This document shows, piece after piece, positions 13,500 to 25,502 of a stretch of DNA of 64,000 nt. The DNA is from Epiperipatus broadwayi (Eukaryota; Onychophora; Udeonychophora; Euonychophora; Peripatidae). Each line of letters begins with the position of its first letter. The first letter of the stretch is position 1. Below the pieces are notes generated by a model, which was not told where the DNA came from, did not search any database, and saw nothing but the letters and a program-made list of their open reading frames with translations. Position numbers and translations under genes: made by a program. The stretch is taken from positions 746,001-810,000 of the forward strand of contig JAQFVV010012668.1 of NCBI GenBank assembly GCA_028023455.1, given 5' to 3'.

Positions 13500-15625
13500 T
13501 GAATTTTCAACTGAGATAAAACATTATGTGAAGAAAAGAAGAAATATGAAAATGCGTAAAAAGGATTCATTTAAAAAATTAAATATAACTATAAATTGCC
13601 ACACAAAAAAAAATAAAAGACTCAAAAATATAGCACATCTTATTGGAAGGAAAGTTATTTCAGTAATAAAAAGAAAAGACAGTCCTATTATTAAAAAGAG
13701 AAATGACAGCATCGAGTATATGAAAAACTTATACAAAGAACTATATATTATTAATTTTTCCCTTCATTTGTATTTATAATTCAAATTTGCAAATATTCCT
13801 TTGCCTGCATAATGAAGTGATTTATTTCTTCGTTATAACATAATATTAAGTAAACTTTGGATGAAGTTTGCCATTCACAGAAATTACACTTAGCATTAGA
13901 TTATAAAGAAGAAAAAAACCTATTTACTTATGCAGGCAAACAAACATTTGCATGAAAACAACTAGTTACTAAAACTACAATGAATGAAATGGTAACTATT
14001 TGAAATAGAGATGAGATAGGCAATTAAATATATGAACAATAAAAAAGCTTCAGGAAGTAATAAAATTGCTAGTGGTATTTTATAAAAAGGAGATGAAGAA
14101 ATAATAGAGAAATTTTTAATAAAGCTATAAACAAAATATCTAACAAAAAAGATGTATCAGATGATTGGAAGCATGCAGTAATAATATTAATAAAAGTGAA
14201 ATAGATATTAGAAATAATATATCTAAAAGATCATTAGAACTTACTTACAGACAATTAAATTTAAAATCAAATCAATCATGATAGATGTGGATTTAGCATA
14301 ATAGATCACATCTAATTATTAAATGGAAAGTATTTTAAATAGAAATGAAATAGATAACTAAATCTATGAACAATAAAAAAGCTACATGAAGTAATAAACT
14401 TGGTAATGATATTTTTTAAAAAGGAGATGAAGAAATAGATAAATTTTTAATAAAGCTATAAACAAAATATCTAACAGAAAAAGATGTATCAGATGATTGA
14501 AAACATGCAGTAATAATATTGATATTGATAAAAGTGAAAAAAATATTAGAAAGAATAAATCTAAAAGATCATTACAACTTACATACAATTACATTTGAAA
14601 TCAAATCAATCAAAAGAACAAGCTGGTAAAGATTGCTTTAACATAATAGATCATATCTAATTATTAAAAGAAGTTGTAAAAAAAATCAATGTCACCATTA
14701 TTATGCTTTAGATTTATATATTATGAGAAGACATTTGATTCTATAAGCATTTCAATGGTGATTAAAGCTTTGGAATGTCAAGATATATTCCCAGGACATA
14801 GTCAAATTTCGAAAAATGTTTATTAGATTGCAATAGCAATGATCAGAGTACATGGTGGCACTAATAAGACTAACATTAAAAAGAGGACATGATGAAATAA
14901 TTTCTATATTTCGAAAGCTTTTTTTGCTGCAGTTTAACAGGATATTTTGTAGATTAAAATGAAAAGCTAAGGGAATAAATAGAAATAAATAAGTATTGTT
15001 TACATCATGTAGAATTTGCAAATGATGTGTTATCTTTATTTATACTGCTTTAGAAAATGTTGTAAAAGTTATCAGATGAAAGCAAAAAAGTAGCACTAAA
15101 GATAAATTCTGAATATTAAAGTATGTTCAATGGCTTTTTACAAAAGAAAATAAATAAAGATTGATAGTAATGAATTAATAGTTGACTAAAATAAACTAAA
15201 TAAAATTAATTCTAAAATTAAATTTGGATGGAGTACTTTTGGTGGAAATAATATGATATTAAAAGGAAATATGCTTACGTATTTGAAAAAGAAAGTTTTA
15301 ATCATAAACATTCTTTATCAATACTTTCATTTCGATCCAAGCCAAGGCTTGGATAGCTAGCAGAAAAGCAACATAGATATTTCAGGCCATATGGTGGGAA
15401 TAATAAAAAGATCAAAAATAAAATACACGGGTGAAAGAATAAATACAGTCAAAATCTTGAAGTGAATCCCAAAAGATTATTAAAAATTTAAAAAGCAACT
15501 ATATGTTAAATGATGAATGGAATAAGAAAGTTTCTGATGTGATGCAGAAAATAAAAGCTATGAATCAGAGACAATGGATTAAATTTGGAGAAAAACTTCA
15601 TTTTGTAGTTGATTTATATTGAATA
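13500..15625 (+). pseudogene. Decayed RTE-like LINE reverse transcriptase
   Basis: Pieces of one non-LTR retrotransposon ORF appear in order on the plus strand, broken by many stops and frameshifts. At 13528-13779 the linker before the RT reads GRKVISVIKRKDSPIIKKRN and then YMKNLYKELY. At about 14020-14200 there is KNNKASGSNKI and KGDEEIIEKF, the RT finger region typical of RTE-type enzymes. At about 14610-14640 there is EQAGKDCF (family form E-QAGFR). At about 14700-14760 there is a remnant of the catalytic A motif (YILWED..F, once YxDxxKAFDS). At about 15010-15045 there is HHVEFANDVLSLF, where the usual FADD is FAND. Near 15515-15600 there is EWNKKVSDVMQKIKAMNQRQ, the C-terminal region. No endonuclease domain is visible upstream. 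The internal duplication has its own entry. Confidence 0.7.
13985..14640 (+). repeat. Tandem duplication inside the RTE-like LINE
   Basis: About 300 bp of the RT finger region occurs twice in direct orientation, near 14030-14275 and 14365-14615. Shared blocks include aggagatgaagaaata, aataaagctataaacaaaat and gatgtatcagatgattg. The first copy ends with tcaaatcaatcatgat and the second with tcaaatcaatcaaaag. A functional RT has this region once, so the duplication arose after or during inactivation. The copies differ by numerous small changes and are therefore old. Confidence 0.75.
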
Positions 15626-15639
15626 AAAATATATGTGTA

Positions 15640-17680
15640 TAAAATGAAGTGAATTTATTGTAGTGACCATTTCATCTGGTATCAGAAGATCATAACAATG
15701 ATAAAAAAATAGATAATTAAACAGAAAAGCAGAAATAGAAATTAAAAAAATATCCAAAGAAAATTTAGATTGCAGTGGAAATGAGAAGGCTTGCAAGTGG
15801 AAGGGGTATTCAGATAGTTAACATCATAAAGAAATAATGCTCAGCAGAATATTTAACAAAATAAATAAATCTTAAATTATTTAATAATGCAATTATAATA
15901 TAATTTTTCTTAAAAGCCAAAAACATATACTATACATAGTAGAAAAATATATAAAATTATATTAAATCCATATTTATATATTGTTATAAAGAATTCAAAA
16001 AGGCTACATAGTTATTAACTAATATAATTTTTTTTTTTTAGTAGGTAATAAAAAATTTATTGACAAAGATAGATATGAAAAAAATAGTTGTATATTTTTG
16101 AGTACGATAAAATTTTTATATAAATAGAAAAATAATATCTTCTATTTTTCTTTGAGTTATTAACATTGTTTACGTTATTATAAATTGAAAGGAAATAGTT
16201 TCATTATTTCTTTCATAATTCTAAATTATTAATAAGCAAAAATGGAAAATATATTTATTAATCATTATATGGAAAATGAAAATATAAGACTTTAAATCCT
16301 TCTTTTCTCTGAAATATATATACAAATATTATAAATGCTTTTGAAATTGATATTGGAAACATTTTAATGCCAATAGAGAAAATATAATCATTATCAATCA
16401 TATTACAAAATAAACCTACATATAAAAATTTGAAGTTTCCAAATTATTAAAAAATTTCTACAATAAATTAACACTACCATTCAACAAATACTACATTCAT
16501 ACATCGCATTTTTGCTGTGTCTGATGATAAGTTAGAATGTTAAGTTGATTTTTCAATTTTGTACATATCTAAATAAAACATTATCTATAAAAAAATACCG
16601 AAATCAAAAATCTTCAAATGATAAAGCAATTGTTAATCAAGAATTTCATTAAAACAAATACATTTAACTATGAACTTTCAATTATACATACATTTTATAA
16701 TGTTATATATATATTGTTGGTACTGTTAACTGCCATATTAATTCCAGTAATGACAGTATCTCTTGAGATCAAGACATAAATAATGCTGGTCATTTATCAA
16801 TTCTAGAATCAATAAATTTGATAAAATAAAACGTAAATAAGATTGTCTATTTTAAATTTCTTTTTTAACTTGATTTATTTTTTAAAAAATATATATCTTG
16901 ACTTAGCAATATACCAATATATATATAGGATTTATCTTAATTTTATATAGTCTTTGTCTACAAAATTAATACAACCACATATTATTTTTGTATACACTTA
17001 TCAAACAGATATGGATATACTACTTCATTTAATTGCACAATCATTATTTAACAAATATGAATGAACAATTCAAATACGCTAGTTAGTCTAATAGTGAGAA
17101 TTAATTAAATCACAAGCAACTGAATTATGACTCAGATTATATTATTTAGTCTCATTATTTTTTGTAATTATCTTTAATGAAGAGAATGGGGATTTACTCA
17201 TTACATTTTGATGAGCGCTTTATAGAATTTCCATTACCAAAATATTTTTAAAAATAACTATTAAAGTTGTGCATTTAAGTATAAATATATATTGGTTAAA
17301 TTTCCTAATCTTGTTCACCCCAATTTGTGTTACCATAGATTGATTCCATACAACAGTAAAAAGTAAATCTACTTGTGAATTCATTTTATAAAAATATTCA
17401 TGATAGTGAAGTATAACAAATGTCACATGGCCAACATAGGAAACAATGGACATCAAACTTATTGATGGTGCAATTTTGTCATGGTTAAATATATAAACTT
17501 ATATCATTAGTTGATAAGACCCACACGTATTTATTTTATATAATCCACATTTTATTGCACTTTAGATCATTGCTATTTTTCTTGTTATTAAGGTCAGTTT
17601 ATAATTATTGGTTGTTCTCTATAGCTTAGTAAATAATTCAGATATATCATGACATTGTTATATGAGTTGAATAAATCTAA
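15640..17680. other. A+T-rich DNA, nothing recognised
   Basis: Low-complexity A+T-rich sequence. No repeat or coding signal could be supported before the LTR element. Confidence 0.45.
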
Positions 17681-17692
17681 TTTCATTAGAAC

Positions 17693-18422
17693 TGTTGTAT
17701 TTTGTAAAAATTGAATGCAAGTTTGTGCACTCCAGAAAAACTAGAATTTGTTTGAGTGGTTGTTGTAGATCGCGCGCTGATAACGGAGGAAGTTAAGTAA
17801 CGTAATGGTGGACGATAATTCCAAGAGATATTTGCTGATTGCAAATATTTCTGGATAAAAGACGTTACCTGATTGGACAAGGATTAATTGCTACAGTTAT
17901 CAGCAAGCAATAACAGACAGTGTAACAACTACGCAGGGGCAAGGCAGTTATTAGCAGCCATATTTGGAGTACAACACCAGTAGACATCTAGTAGTTTTGA
18001 GTAGATATCTCATGTCAATGCTTGCGGTAAATGACCAGCGCCCAGTGGAAATGTAGTCCATGGGTGTAGCTGGAAGAGCCCACAGAAATGGGGAGACCAC
18101 AGCAGAGTAGAGCATTAGTTGCAGAGCAGGGCATTCGCTGCAGAGAAGAGCATTAGTGCAGAGAAGAGCATTAGTTGCAGAGCAGAGCATTCATTGCAGA
18201 GCAGAGCATTAGTTGCAGAGTAGAGCATTAGTTGCAGAGCAGAAGCACATTAGTTGCAGAGCAGAGCATTCTTTGCATAGTAGAGCATTTGTTGCAGAGC
18301 AAGAGCATCCATTGCCAGAGAATTATGGAGATAGAGTGTTGCAAACTATTCACTATTCAGACTGAGTAAAATATTGTGTATATTTATTTGATAACCGCAA
18401 AGACATTCTTGCAGATATAACA
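17693..18422 (+). repeat. Left LTR of compact LTR element
   Basis: 730 bp, TG...CA termini. It contains a minisatellite of about 19 bp (gcagagcagagcattagtt and variants, about 18094-18312), roughly 11 units. The last 100 bp (ttatggagatagagtgttgc... to the end) are nearly identical to the right LTR. Confidence 0.93.
18094..18312 (+). repeat. Minisatellite in left LTR (about 11 units of 19 bp)
   Basis: Imperfect tandem units with the core gcagagcagagcatt followed by agtt, cgct, catt or ctttt-like endings. Open frames across it on either strand merely read the repeat and are not genes. Confidence 0.9.
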
Positions 18423-18423
18423 T

Positions 18424-18441
18424 TGGTGCAGTCGCATTTGG
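18424..18441 (+). promoter_or_regulatory. Putative tRNA primer-binding site
   Basis: tggtgcagtcgcatttgg starts two bases after the left LTR and begins with TGG, the complement of the tRNA CCA end. The first eleven bases resemble the TGGCGCAGTCG form often ascribed to serine tRNA in Ty3/mag-type elements, with one change. The tRNA assignment is from memory and uncertain. The position is what supports the call. Confidence 0.7.
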
Positions 18442-18620
18442 AACATGTGAGTAGCGAATAAGTTTTGCATTTCAACAAGTTAGTAAGATTAATAACGGAA
18501 GTGAACAGCAAGTCTACGTGATATAACAACGCTGTAAGTTTGGAAATAACAGGAAATATGTTTCTGCCAAGTAGGAACAGAAAAAAGAAAACATCAAGGA
18601 ATTGCAACAAGGGTTGTTCT

Positions 18621-18634
18621 GGAGTGGAGGGAGG
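18621..18634 (+). promoter_or_regulatory. Polypurine tract before right LTR
   Basis: ggagtggagggagg abuts the first base of the right LTR and is nearly all purine. This is the standard site for priming plus-strand DNA synthesis in LTR retroelements. Confidence 0.8.
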
Positions 18635-19420
18635 TGTTGTATTTTGTAAAAATTGAATGCAAGTTTAGGCACTCCAGAAAAACTAGAATTTGTTCAAGTG
18701 GTTGTTGTAGATCTCACGCTGATAATGGAGGAAGTTAAGTAATGTAATGGCGGACGATAATTCCAAGAGATATTTGCTGATTGCAAATATTTCCGGATAA
18801 AAGATGTTACCTGATTGGACAAGGATTAATTGCTACAGTTATCAGCAAGCAATAAAAGATGGTGTAACAACTATGCAGGGGCAAGGCAGTTATTAGCAGC
18901 CATATTTGGAGTACAACAGCAGTAGACATCTAGTAGTTTTGAGTAGATATCTCGCATCAGTGCTTGCGGTAAATGACCAGCGCCCAGTGGAAATGTAGTC
19001 CACAGGTGTAGCTGGAAGAGCGCACAGAAATGGGGAGACTGCAGCAGAGTAGAGCATTAGTTGCAGAGCAGAGCATTAGTTGCAGAGCAGGGCATTTGTT
19101 GCAGAGAAGAGCATTAGTTGCAGAGAAGAGCATTAGATGCAGAGAAGAGCATTAATTGCAAAGCAGAGCATTCGTCAGAGAAGAGCATTAGTTGCAGAGC
19201 AGAGCATTAGTTGCAGAGTAGAGCATTATTTGCAGAGCAGAAGAGCATTAGTTACAGAGCAGAGCATTCTTTGCATAGTAGAGCATTTGTTGCAGAGCAA
19301 GAGCATACATTGCCAGAGAATTATGGAGATAGAGTGTTGCAAACTATTCACTATTCAGACTGAGTAAAATATTGTGTATATTTATTTGATAACCGCAAAG
19401 ACATTCTTGCGGATATAACA
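18635..19420 (+). repeat. Right LTR of compact LTR element
   Basis: 786 bp. It matches the left LTR throughout but carries about 14 units of the 19-bp minisatellite (about 19036-19312) against about 11 in the left. The 56-bp length difference is almost exactly three units, so repeat-number change alone explains it. Confidence 0.92.
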
Positions 19421-19429
19421 AGAACCAAT

Positions 19430-21700
19430 ATTGTATTTTAGAAAATTAATACAAAACATATATTTTATACACAATGATTTTGTGAAACATTCATATTAAT
19501 TATTTTATTCATTAGATTCCTAATGAGATGAAATATCCAATTAAATAAGTGTTAATCATAATTCAATATTTTATTTTAAAGTAACTTTGCTCATTATGTA
19601 AGAGAGATATGGGCAAATCTAAACACAAAATCAGTATTCACAGAGGTAAGGTAATTTTTATAATACATACCCATAAAGCATTTGTCATACAATTGGAAAT
19701 CAGATGTTTACTGTAAATCTTAATTCATATTTGTTATTACTGCATATATGCCAGTAGAGTAACTATTAATAATTCCATGGGAGAGTCTAATGCAATACCA
19801 AATAGAGAAATTAATCTTGAAAACACTTGTTTGATTTCATAATAAATTATTTTGTTATACATTAAGCATGGACTAATAGCACATTCAGATTAGGTTCCAT
19901 ATGATCTTGTTATCTTGAAGAGACTGCTAATTTAATTCGAAACTAATAAGAATGAATTTGAGTAGGTATGAATAGTGGAGGGGAATAAGTAGGTTTGGAG
20001 ATCCTAGATGCCCATAAGATTACCATGACTATTATTGATTATTATTCAATTCAAATTTTCTATCTTTTACATGTACACTTCCTTGATAAACCAACTATAA
20101 GAGAGAGATAAGGATAGTGATATGGTTAAATTCATCCTCACACATACCATAAACCATTATAATATATTATTGTTTATGTATCTGTTGTACAAATGTCTTT
20201 AAAATAATATTTAATAGATGATTAATTTTTTAAAATGAAAACATTTGACAAAATTTATCCCTAAGGGATTTTATAAAGTCGGATATGTAGCAGCAAAAAC
20301 CCTTAACTAAATGCTGTTCTTGTTTACAACGCTTTGAAAAAAATCAAAAAAAAAAAAAAATCAATGGAGCACAGATTACATCCAACAGGTAAAAAACCTT
20401 ATGAGACGTCTTTTATAATCAACATCAAACATGACTGATAATGATCAAAAAAAATTTTTTTTTAAACTAAAGAAAAGAAATGACGACAAATCTTTGACAT
20501 TCTTCATTTGAAATATTTGGTCCATTCTATAGTAAACATACTATCGTGAGACTTACTGATCTTAATGATAAAATTCTCTTAATTTATTGAAGTGACACTT
20601 AAAAAAAAAGGAATACATAATTAATACAAATTATATAAAAAATGCGTAAGACAATAAAGTGATTTTTTTTTAAAATAAGATATTTATCACATTGCCTACC
20701 AATTTGACACAAACTCGTAAATGAATAGGCAGAAATTATCCTCAAGATGTTCACGTACATACTAATTAACTAACTTGAATTAATTACATTCATGTAAAAA
20801 ACAATTATCGTGATAAAAATCTTTCAAAATGAATATTCATCTTGAAACATTAACTACCATATAGTATTATGTGTACTGATTTTATAATCTTCAAATCTAA
20901 TTAGTTTATACAGATTTGAAATACATGTATCTATTCTGCAATATTTTCTGATCATTTTCACTGAATGGGCAAATTAAAAATTGAGATATTAAACATAATC
21001 TTTTTTAACACAATTGCACTTATGATTGTGATTTGTGGAACATAAAATCAGTTTGTCATAAATTCAAAAATTGTTTCACATTTTGCTTCTATAATTGATA
21101 CTTCTATAACTACTTTTTTTCTTTAAACAAATTAATTAATAATATCACTCTATTTTTTTAATTTTTTATCTTATCCTCTGATATTTATAATATTTAATTC
21201 TTACATATCTGTTTAAAATATTAAGAAATTCTAAGAAAAATCTGCATTTTTTAAATATTGGATTCTCTTGATAATGTCTTATATATGCTGAAGTAATTAA
21301 CTTTTGGAATCTAAAATTATTCTTTACTTATTTATTTTTATTGCAAAATTATAAATCTTTATATTTCACTTAAAAGATTTTTAAGTATTCTTCTTTCAAA
21401 CTCTTTCTGAATGAATTTATAATTTTACTATTGCGCTATAAAGTCATCATATTCTTCCAAATAAAGCAGTGACATCTTAAATAAATAATCAAATGCCTTA
21501 AAAAAATCATAAGAAATTAAGATGCTGGAATTAATTTGAAGACATTAAACTCTAGACTCTGACCCTAAATCGTATAAGCACATTTTTCAATCAAAAAATG
21601 ATATAATTAGTTTCAATAATATATTTATGTAATTTTTAAATGTTTTGATAATATTTTCTGTAGTATTTATCTTTAGTAATACAATTTTATAAAATTCTTC
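19430..21700. other. A+T-rich DNA, nothing recognised
   Basis: No coding or repeat signal. Homopolymer A tracts occur near 20347-20360 and 20448-20463. Confidence 0.45.
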
Positions 21701-21716
21701 TATAACAATGTAAAAA

Positions 21717-21780
21717 ACAGGCAAAACTCTCTATACGTATTGCCATGTGATGTTTATTGGTCATGTGATATTTATTGGCT
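21717..21780 (+). mobile_element. Minimal 64-bp member of hammerhead-palindrome family
   Basis: This unit joins the family's 5' tip (acaggcaaaactctctatac) directly to its 3' tail (catgtgatgtttattgg, partly repeated, ending ttattggct). The whole hairpin body is missing. A perfect 14-bp direct repeat, taacaatgtaaaaa, flanks it (21703-21716 and 21781-21794). The same 14-bp class of target duplication surrounds the copy at 48.57 kb. A deleted body with preserved ends and its own target duplication implies that the deletion formed before or during insertion. Confidence 0.7.
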
Positions 21781-21902
21781 TAACAATGTAAAAAGAAAAA
21801 AAAAAGATGTTTATCTGAATCCTATCAGTTGAATCCAAACATCTTAATGTGTAGTTAAAAAAAAAAACAGTTACCAAAATCTTTTTGATTTTTCATATCA
21901 TC

Positions 21903-21984
<82 letters not shown>

Positions 21985-21985
21985 T
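21903..21985. repeat. (ATT)n microsatellite, about 27 units
   Basis: Nearly perfect ATT repeat. On the minus strand it reads (AAT)n and lies about 300 bp beyond the recognisable 3' end of the L1/Tx1-like LINE, so it may have grown from that element's 3' tail. An open frame of polyisoleucine across it (21855-22037, minus) is an artefact. Confidence 0.97.
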
Positions 21986-22342
21986 TTATTAAGGAAAATA
22001 CGCATACAATTACAGTATAAATCTTTTTGGTATACATTTGTTTAGATTTGTCATACTTATTACAACAATCATTAGTAAATAATTTTTTAAATTAGAAAAT
22101 ATACCCATTTGATACATTAGTTATAATTATTATGACAAATTAATTTCATGATCAGAGTGAGAAGCTCATCATTCAAACTTAGTCTGTAATTATATTATGT
22201 AACTAATTTTATATCAGAACAACTAGCTCTTCATTTAATGACTTAACCAGTGATCATTATGCAGTCTATATTTTGATTGGCAGTAATCCTTTGTTATTCT
22301 CCATCTAACTGGACCATTTATTTTTTAACCTTGAATTAATAT

Positions 22343-22763
22343 TTAATTAGCATGTCTGAGGATAAGCTCTTCATCCAGTGACCTAAGTTGCCCCCAAAAA
22401 AACTTTTCCAGCATTAACAAGCGATCTCTGAACATAGTCCGAATAAATTTTTTACATATCTCCCACGGCTCCTTACTTCCTTGTTTAAAATCAAAATAAT
22501 TTCTAGTTAACCACATGGCATAAAGCAGGAACAGTCCCATTCTAATCACAGCAAAAACACTACTCATTATAGCATCCTTGATTACTCATTATAGCATCCT
22601 TGATTCTTAGAATTTTCATATTAGCTAGCCGTACTCTGGTTATATTTTGTTTAGCAGGACTCAAAAATGCACAAGCAGTAAAAATATGGCCAATAGTTTC
22701 ATCTGCTACTTTACATAAGCTACCTAGTGGTTCTATTTTAGAGAAATTTCTATAATTTACCAA
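22343..22763 (-). pseudogene. C-terminal region of L1/Tx1-like LINE
   Basis: Two overlapping minus-strand frames carry the region after the RT. ETIGHIFTACAFLSPAKQN (22763-22560) resembles the C/H-containing segment seen near the C terminus of Tx1-like proteins. LLYAMWLTRNYFDFKQ (22567-22343) resembles the W..W..RN block that follows it. A small tandem duplication (ttactcattatagcatcctt) lies at about 22560-22600, at the frame break. Confidence 0.7.
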
Positions 22764-22984
22764 AAAAAATTCATTGGCAAGGCTTTCAAATTAAGTTTTA
22801 TGATAAAATCCAATGTGTTTGGCTTCCAAGTAGCAAAATTTTAATTTCCTGATTAGTAATCTGGTACATAAATCAAGCTCAGTAGTTAATTCTGTAATGT
22901 TTGCATGCATGTACCTGTAAACTTGCCAGTAAGTGTTAGTACTGTTAATAATTGATGTCGTAACTTTGAAATATTTGTTGGCAC

Positions 22985-24140
22985 ATGCTAGCAGCTCCAT
23001 GGCCTACTTACTTTGTATGGGTGGTTGCATGTCAGTAGGCTAATCTCATCCTGTAATGAGTCTACTGGCAATTTTGCATTCATCACCTTAAGCATTGATA
23101 GATTTTTCTGAATAAAAAAGATGTTAAGATCATGCAATCTGAGCCCATATAGGTCTTTTGGTCTCTGCATCTTGGCTAAACTGGTGGTTACTGTTTTCCT
23201 CTTCCTCAAGATGTCAGTGCAGACCAAGTTTATTGCATTCTGAAAGTACTTGGTTGGTTTAAAAAGTGGCATGAAGTAATCAATTCTCAGAAGCACCAAT
23301 ATGTTGATCAGTGCCGCCTTACCCAAGAATGATAAGATACCTGAGTGAGCACTTGTAACATTTTTTGTTTTTTCTAGAATGTTGGTTTTTTGTAGTGCTC
23401 TTCTCATAGCCAACCTGGACAGCACCATGGGAAATCCGAGAAAGTTTTGAGGTTTTCCGAGAATCTTGAAAAAAATGCTGTCACCCGATGGATCTTCCAG
23501 GTACCAGATTTCTCAGAGTTTATTCTTACCCCATATCTCCCAGTTTATTCATCCAGAAGTTTATACAGTTTGGGCAATATTTATGTGAGGAAAGGAAGAC
23601 TGTAATGTCATCAACATATGATATGTGATGAACTTCCTCAATAGCTGTTAATAGAGGGTTTACATAGGCTATGAAACACAAGGTACTAAGAGGTGACTCA
23701 TGGAATATTGATAGGGTGTAGTTTAAGCCCTGGGGCCAAAAGCCATCCAATGAATATGATCTATTTAGCAGCAGATTTGCTATAATTCTGATGTAAACTT
23801 TGGGTAGCACCGCAAAATTGAGAATAAATTTCACAGGCACCACATAGTCAAATGCTGCCACAAAGTCCACCTGTACCACAATAGATCCTGATGTTTTTGG
23901 TCCTTATATACTCCACCAATAAGGCAAATCTCCTTACTGCCTCAATGGTGGATGATCCCTTGCAGGCAAATTGATGCAAGGAAATTTTACTGAGCAGCCA
24001 CTGTTGGATCTTATCCTTAACTAATGATTCAATAATTTTTATTAATAATGGAGTTACTAATATGGGTCTTAAGGTACAAGTGCAATAGGATACAGGTTGG
24101 GGATGATCTGAAATTCCCTGGCCAGCATACCAATGACTTG
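22985..24140 (-). pseudogene. Reverse transcriptase domain of L1/Tx1-like LINE
   Basis: Going down the minus strand from about 24100: LRPILVTPLLIKIIESLV and LHQFACKGSSTIEAVRRFAL give the finger region. At 23879-23526 VQVDFVAAFD is motif A with its first catalytic aspartate, SPLSTLCFIAYVNPLLTAI is the region after motif B (the usual QGCPLSP is eroded), and ISYVDDITVFL is motif C with the YxDD-type catalytic pair. At 23428-22988 the thumb region includes GILSFLGKAALINILVL and FFIQKNLSMLKVMN. At least three frame changes separate these pieces, so the protein cannot be made. The order and spacing match L1/Tx1-clade enzymes. Confidence 0.85.
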
Positions 24141-24779
24141 ATGGATTATTTTAACTGTGAAATTACTCAGGTGCAACAAAGCAAATCATGATATCCCATG
24201 AAGGCCCAGATGTACATGTTCTGGATGAGATCTTGCTAATGGAGAATTTGCTGCTCAGTTATGGCATGATATTGTGATGCTGGGTCACCTTGCCAAACAT
24301 TTTCAATCCCATAACTGGAATTCTGCAACTTCTCCCTAAAGTGATCATCTATTTTCTCCAACATAGTGCTTCCTATGTAGGTACAATTATCTACAGACAG
24401 CATTGAAGATGTAGATCTTCTCTGTGCACCAATGGCCCACCTCAGGTAGCTTCGTGTCCAGTTGTTCTTTATGGATAAATAGATCCTGGCTCACTTTACT
24501 GCAATATAATTTGCAAGCACGTTCTGTTTATCTCTGTGCTGCTTTTTAAGGTTAAGGATCTCTTCCACCCCTGCCTCGACAGTTGTTAGCTCACTAACTC
24601 TTTCTGCTATGTTATCCAGCTGCTTTGTGGGTACCTTGGTTCTCCTGGTGAAAGTGTTTGTCGAGTCTAAGATTTCCATAAATGCCAACCATGACTGCAA
24701 TGGATCGAAGGAAAAGAGCTGGATCTTGTGGAAGAGTATATAAGACACAGAGAATATCCATTCAGGCATATTTTCTTTA

Positions 24780-25502
24780 TTTAGCATTGATTGTTTTCAT
24801 GATGATTATGGGAGTTAGTGATAGAGGGCCTACATTTAGGGAAATTAACATGGCTAAATGATCAGAATAAGCTACCAATTGCAATTCAGCTTCTAAATCA
24901 TGATAAATTTCACCACTGTAATAGAGTAAATCAATTAGAGTTCTGTGCTGCTGGGTGTAGAAGGAAAAATAATTTTGTGGAAAACATCCTTCACCACACA
25001 GCAGCACCCTATTAATCATATGCAGATATCTCAAATTAAATTAATGATAGCTCATGTTAAAGTCCCCAGATAATATTATTGGTGACAATGATGAGACCAA
25101 GACTGAGTTAATCCTATTAATTGTGTATTCAATCAATTTGTTTTCCCTTTGAAGGTATGTATATATAAGGATCACTGATGCATTTGTAATTGTAATTTCA
25201 ATGATTAATAGATCTTGACTAATTTCAATGATTAATAGATCTTGACTAAGATATAAAGTTCTGCATCTGTCTAATTTAGAGTTCCTCTTAATAATTACTG
25301 CTATGCCAGATGAGGCTGGGTTGGATGGATGATATATTAGGACTCTGAGTTTGGTTGATCCTTGCATTAGACTGCCAGTGAAGTTTGTTTCATTCAGGCA
25401 AACTATGTCCAAATCACTGTTGTCTATCCATCTCTTGAGAGTGTAAACTCTTTCCATGGAGTTTAGTCCTCTAACATTTACTCCCCCAATTTTGATAAGC
25501 AT
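24780..25502 (-). pseudogene. APE-type endonuclease domain of LINE
   Basis: From 25502 downward the frame opens MLIKIGGVNVRGLNSMERVY, followed by DLDIVCLNETNF, GIAVIIKRN and later LSPIILSGDFNMSYH. The GDFN block and the N-terminal N and E residues are hallmarks of the exonuclease/endonuclease/phosphatase fold that nicks the target for target-primed reverse transcription. The frame then shifts. A second piece (25034-24777) gives HRTLIDLLYYS and YSDHLAMLISL, where SDH is the expected catalytic block. A short internal duplication encodes SQDLLIIEI twice (about 25195-25255, DNA atttcaatgattaatagatc). The domain is nearly complete but frameshifted, hence inactive. Confidence 0.85.

Larger units (their letters stand above)
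17693..19420 (+). mobile_element. Compact non-autonomous LTR retrotransposon (TRIM-like)
   Basis: Two long direct repeats (17693-18422 and 18635-19420) begin TGTTG and end ATAACA. They flank only 212 bp of interior. The host target agaac is duplicated exactly on both sides (17688-17692 and 19421-19425). Right after the left LTR comes tggtgcagtcgcatttgg (from 18424), in the position of a tRNA primer-binding site. Right before the right LTR is a purine tract, ggagtggagggagg (18621-18634), in the position of the polypurine tract. There is no gag or pol, so the element must borrow proteins from an autonomous relative that is not in this window. The LTRs differ at scattered bases (gtttgtgcactcc versus gtttaggcactcc; gatcgcgcgctgataacgg versus gatctcacgctgataatgg), so insertion is not recent. 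LTRs this long around so small an interior are unusual for TRIMs. Confidence 0.93.

Noticed and set aside
13528-13736. Minus-strand 70-codon hydrophobic frame
   Set aside because: The plus strand of the same bases encodes the LINE linker motif (GRK..S.IKRKDSPIIKKRN), which is better supported.
18094-19312. Regular short repeats resembling a CRISPR array
   Set aside because: Units are contiguous 19-bp minisatellite copies without unique spacers, lie inside LTRs of a eukaryotic retroelement, and there are no cas genes.
21855-22037. Minus-strand open frame across the ATT tract
   Set aside because: It encodes a polyisoleucine run from a microsatellite with no flanking conserved sequence.
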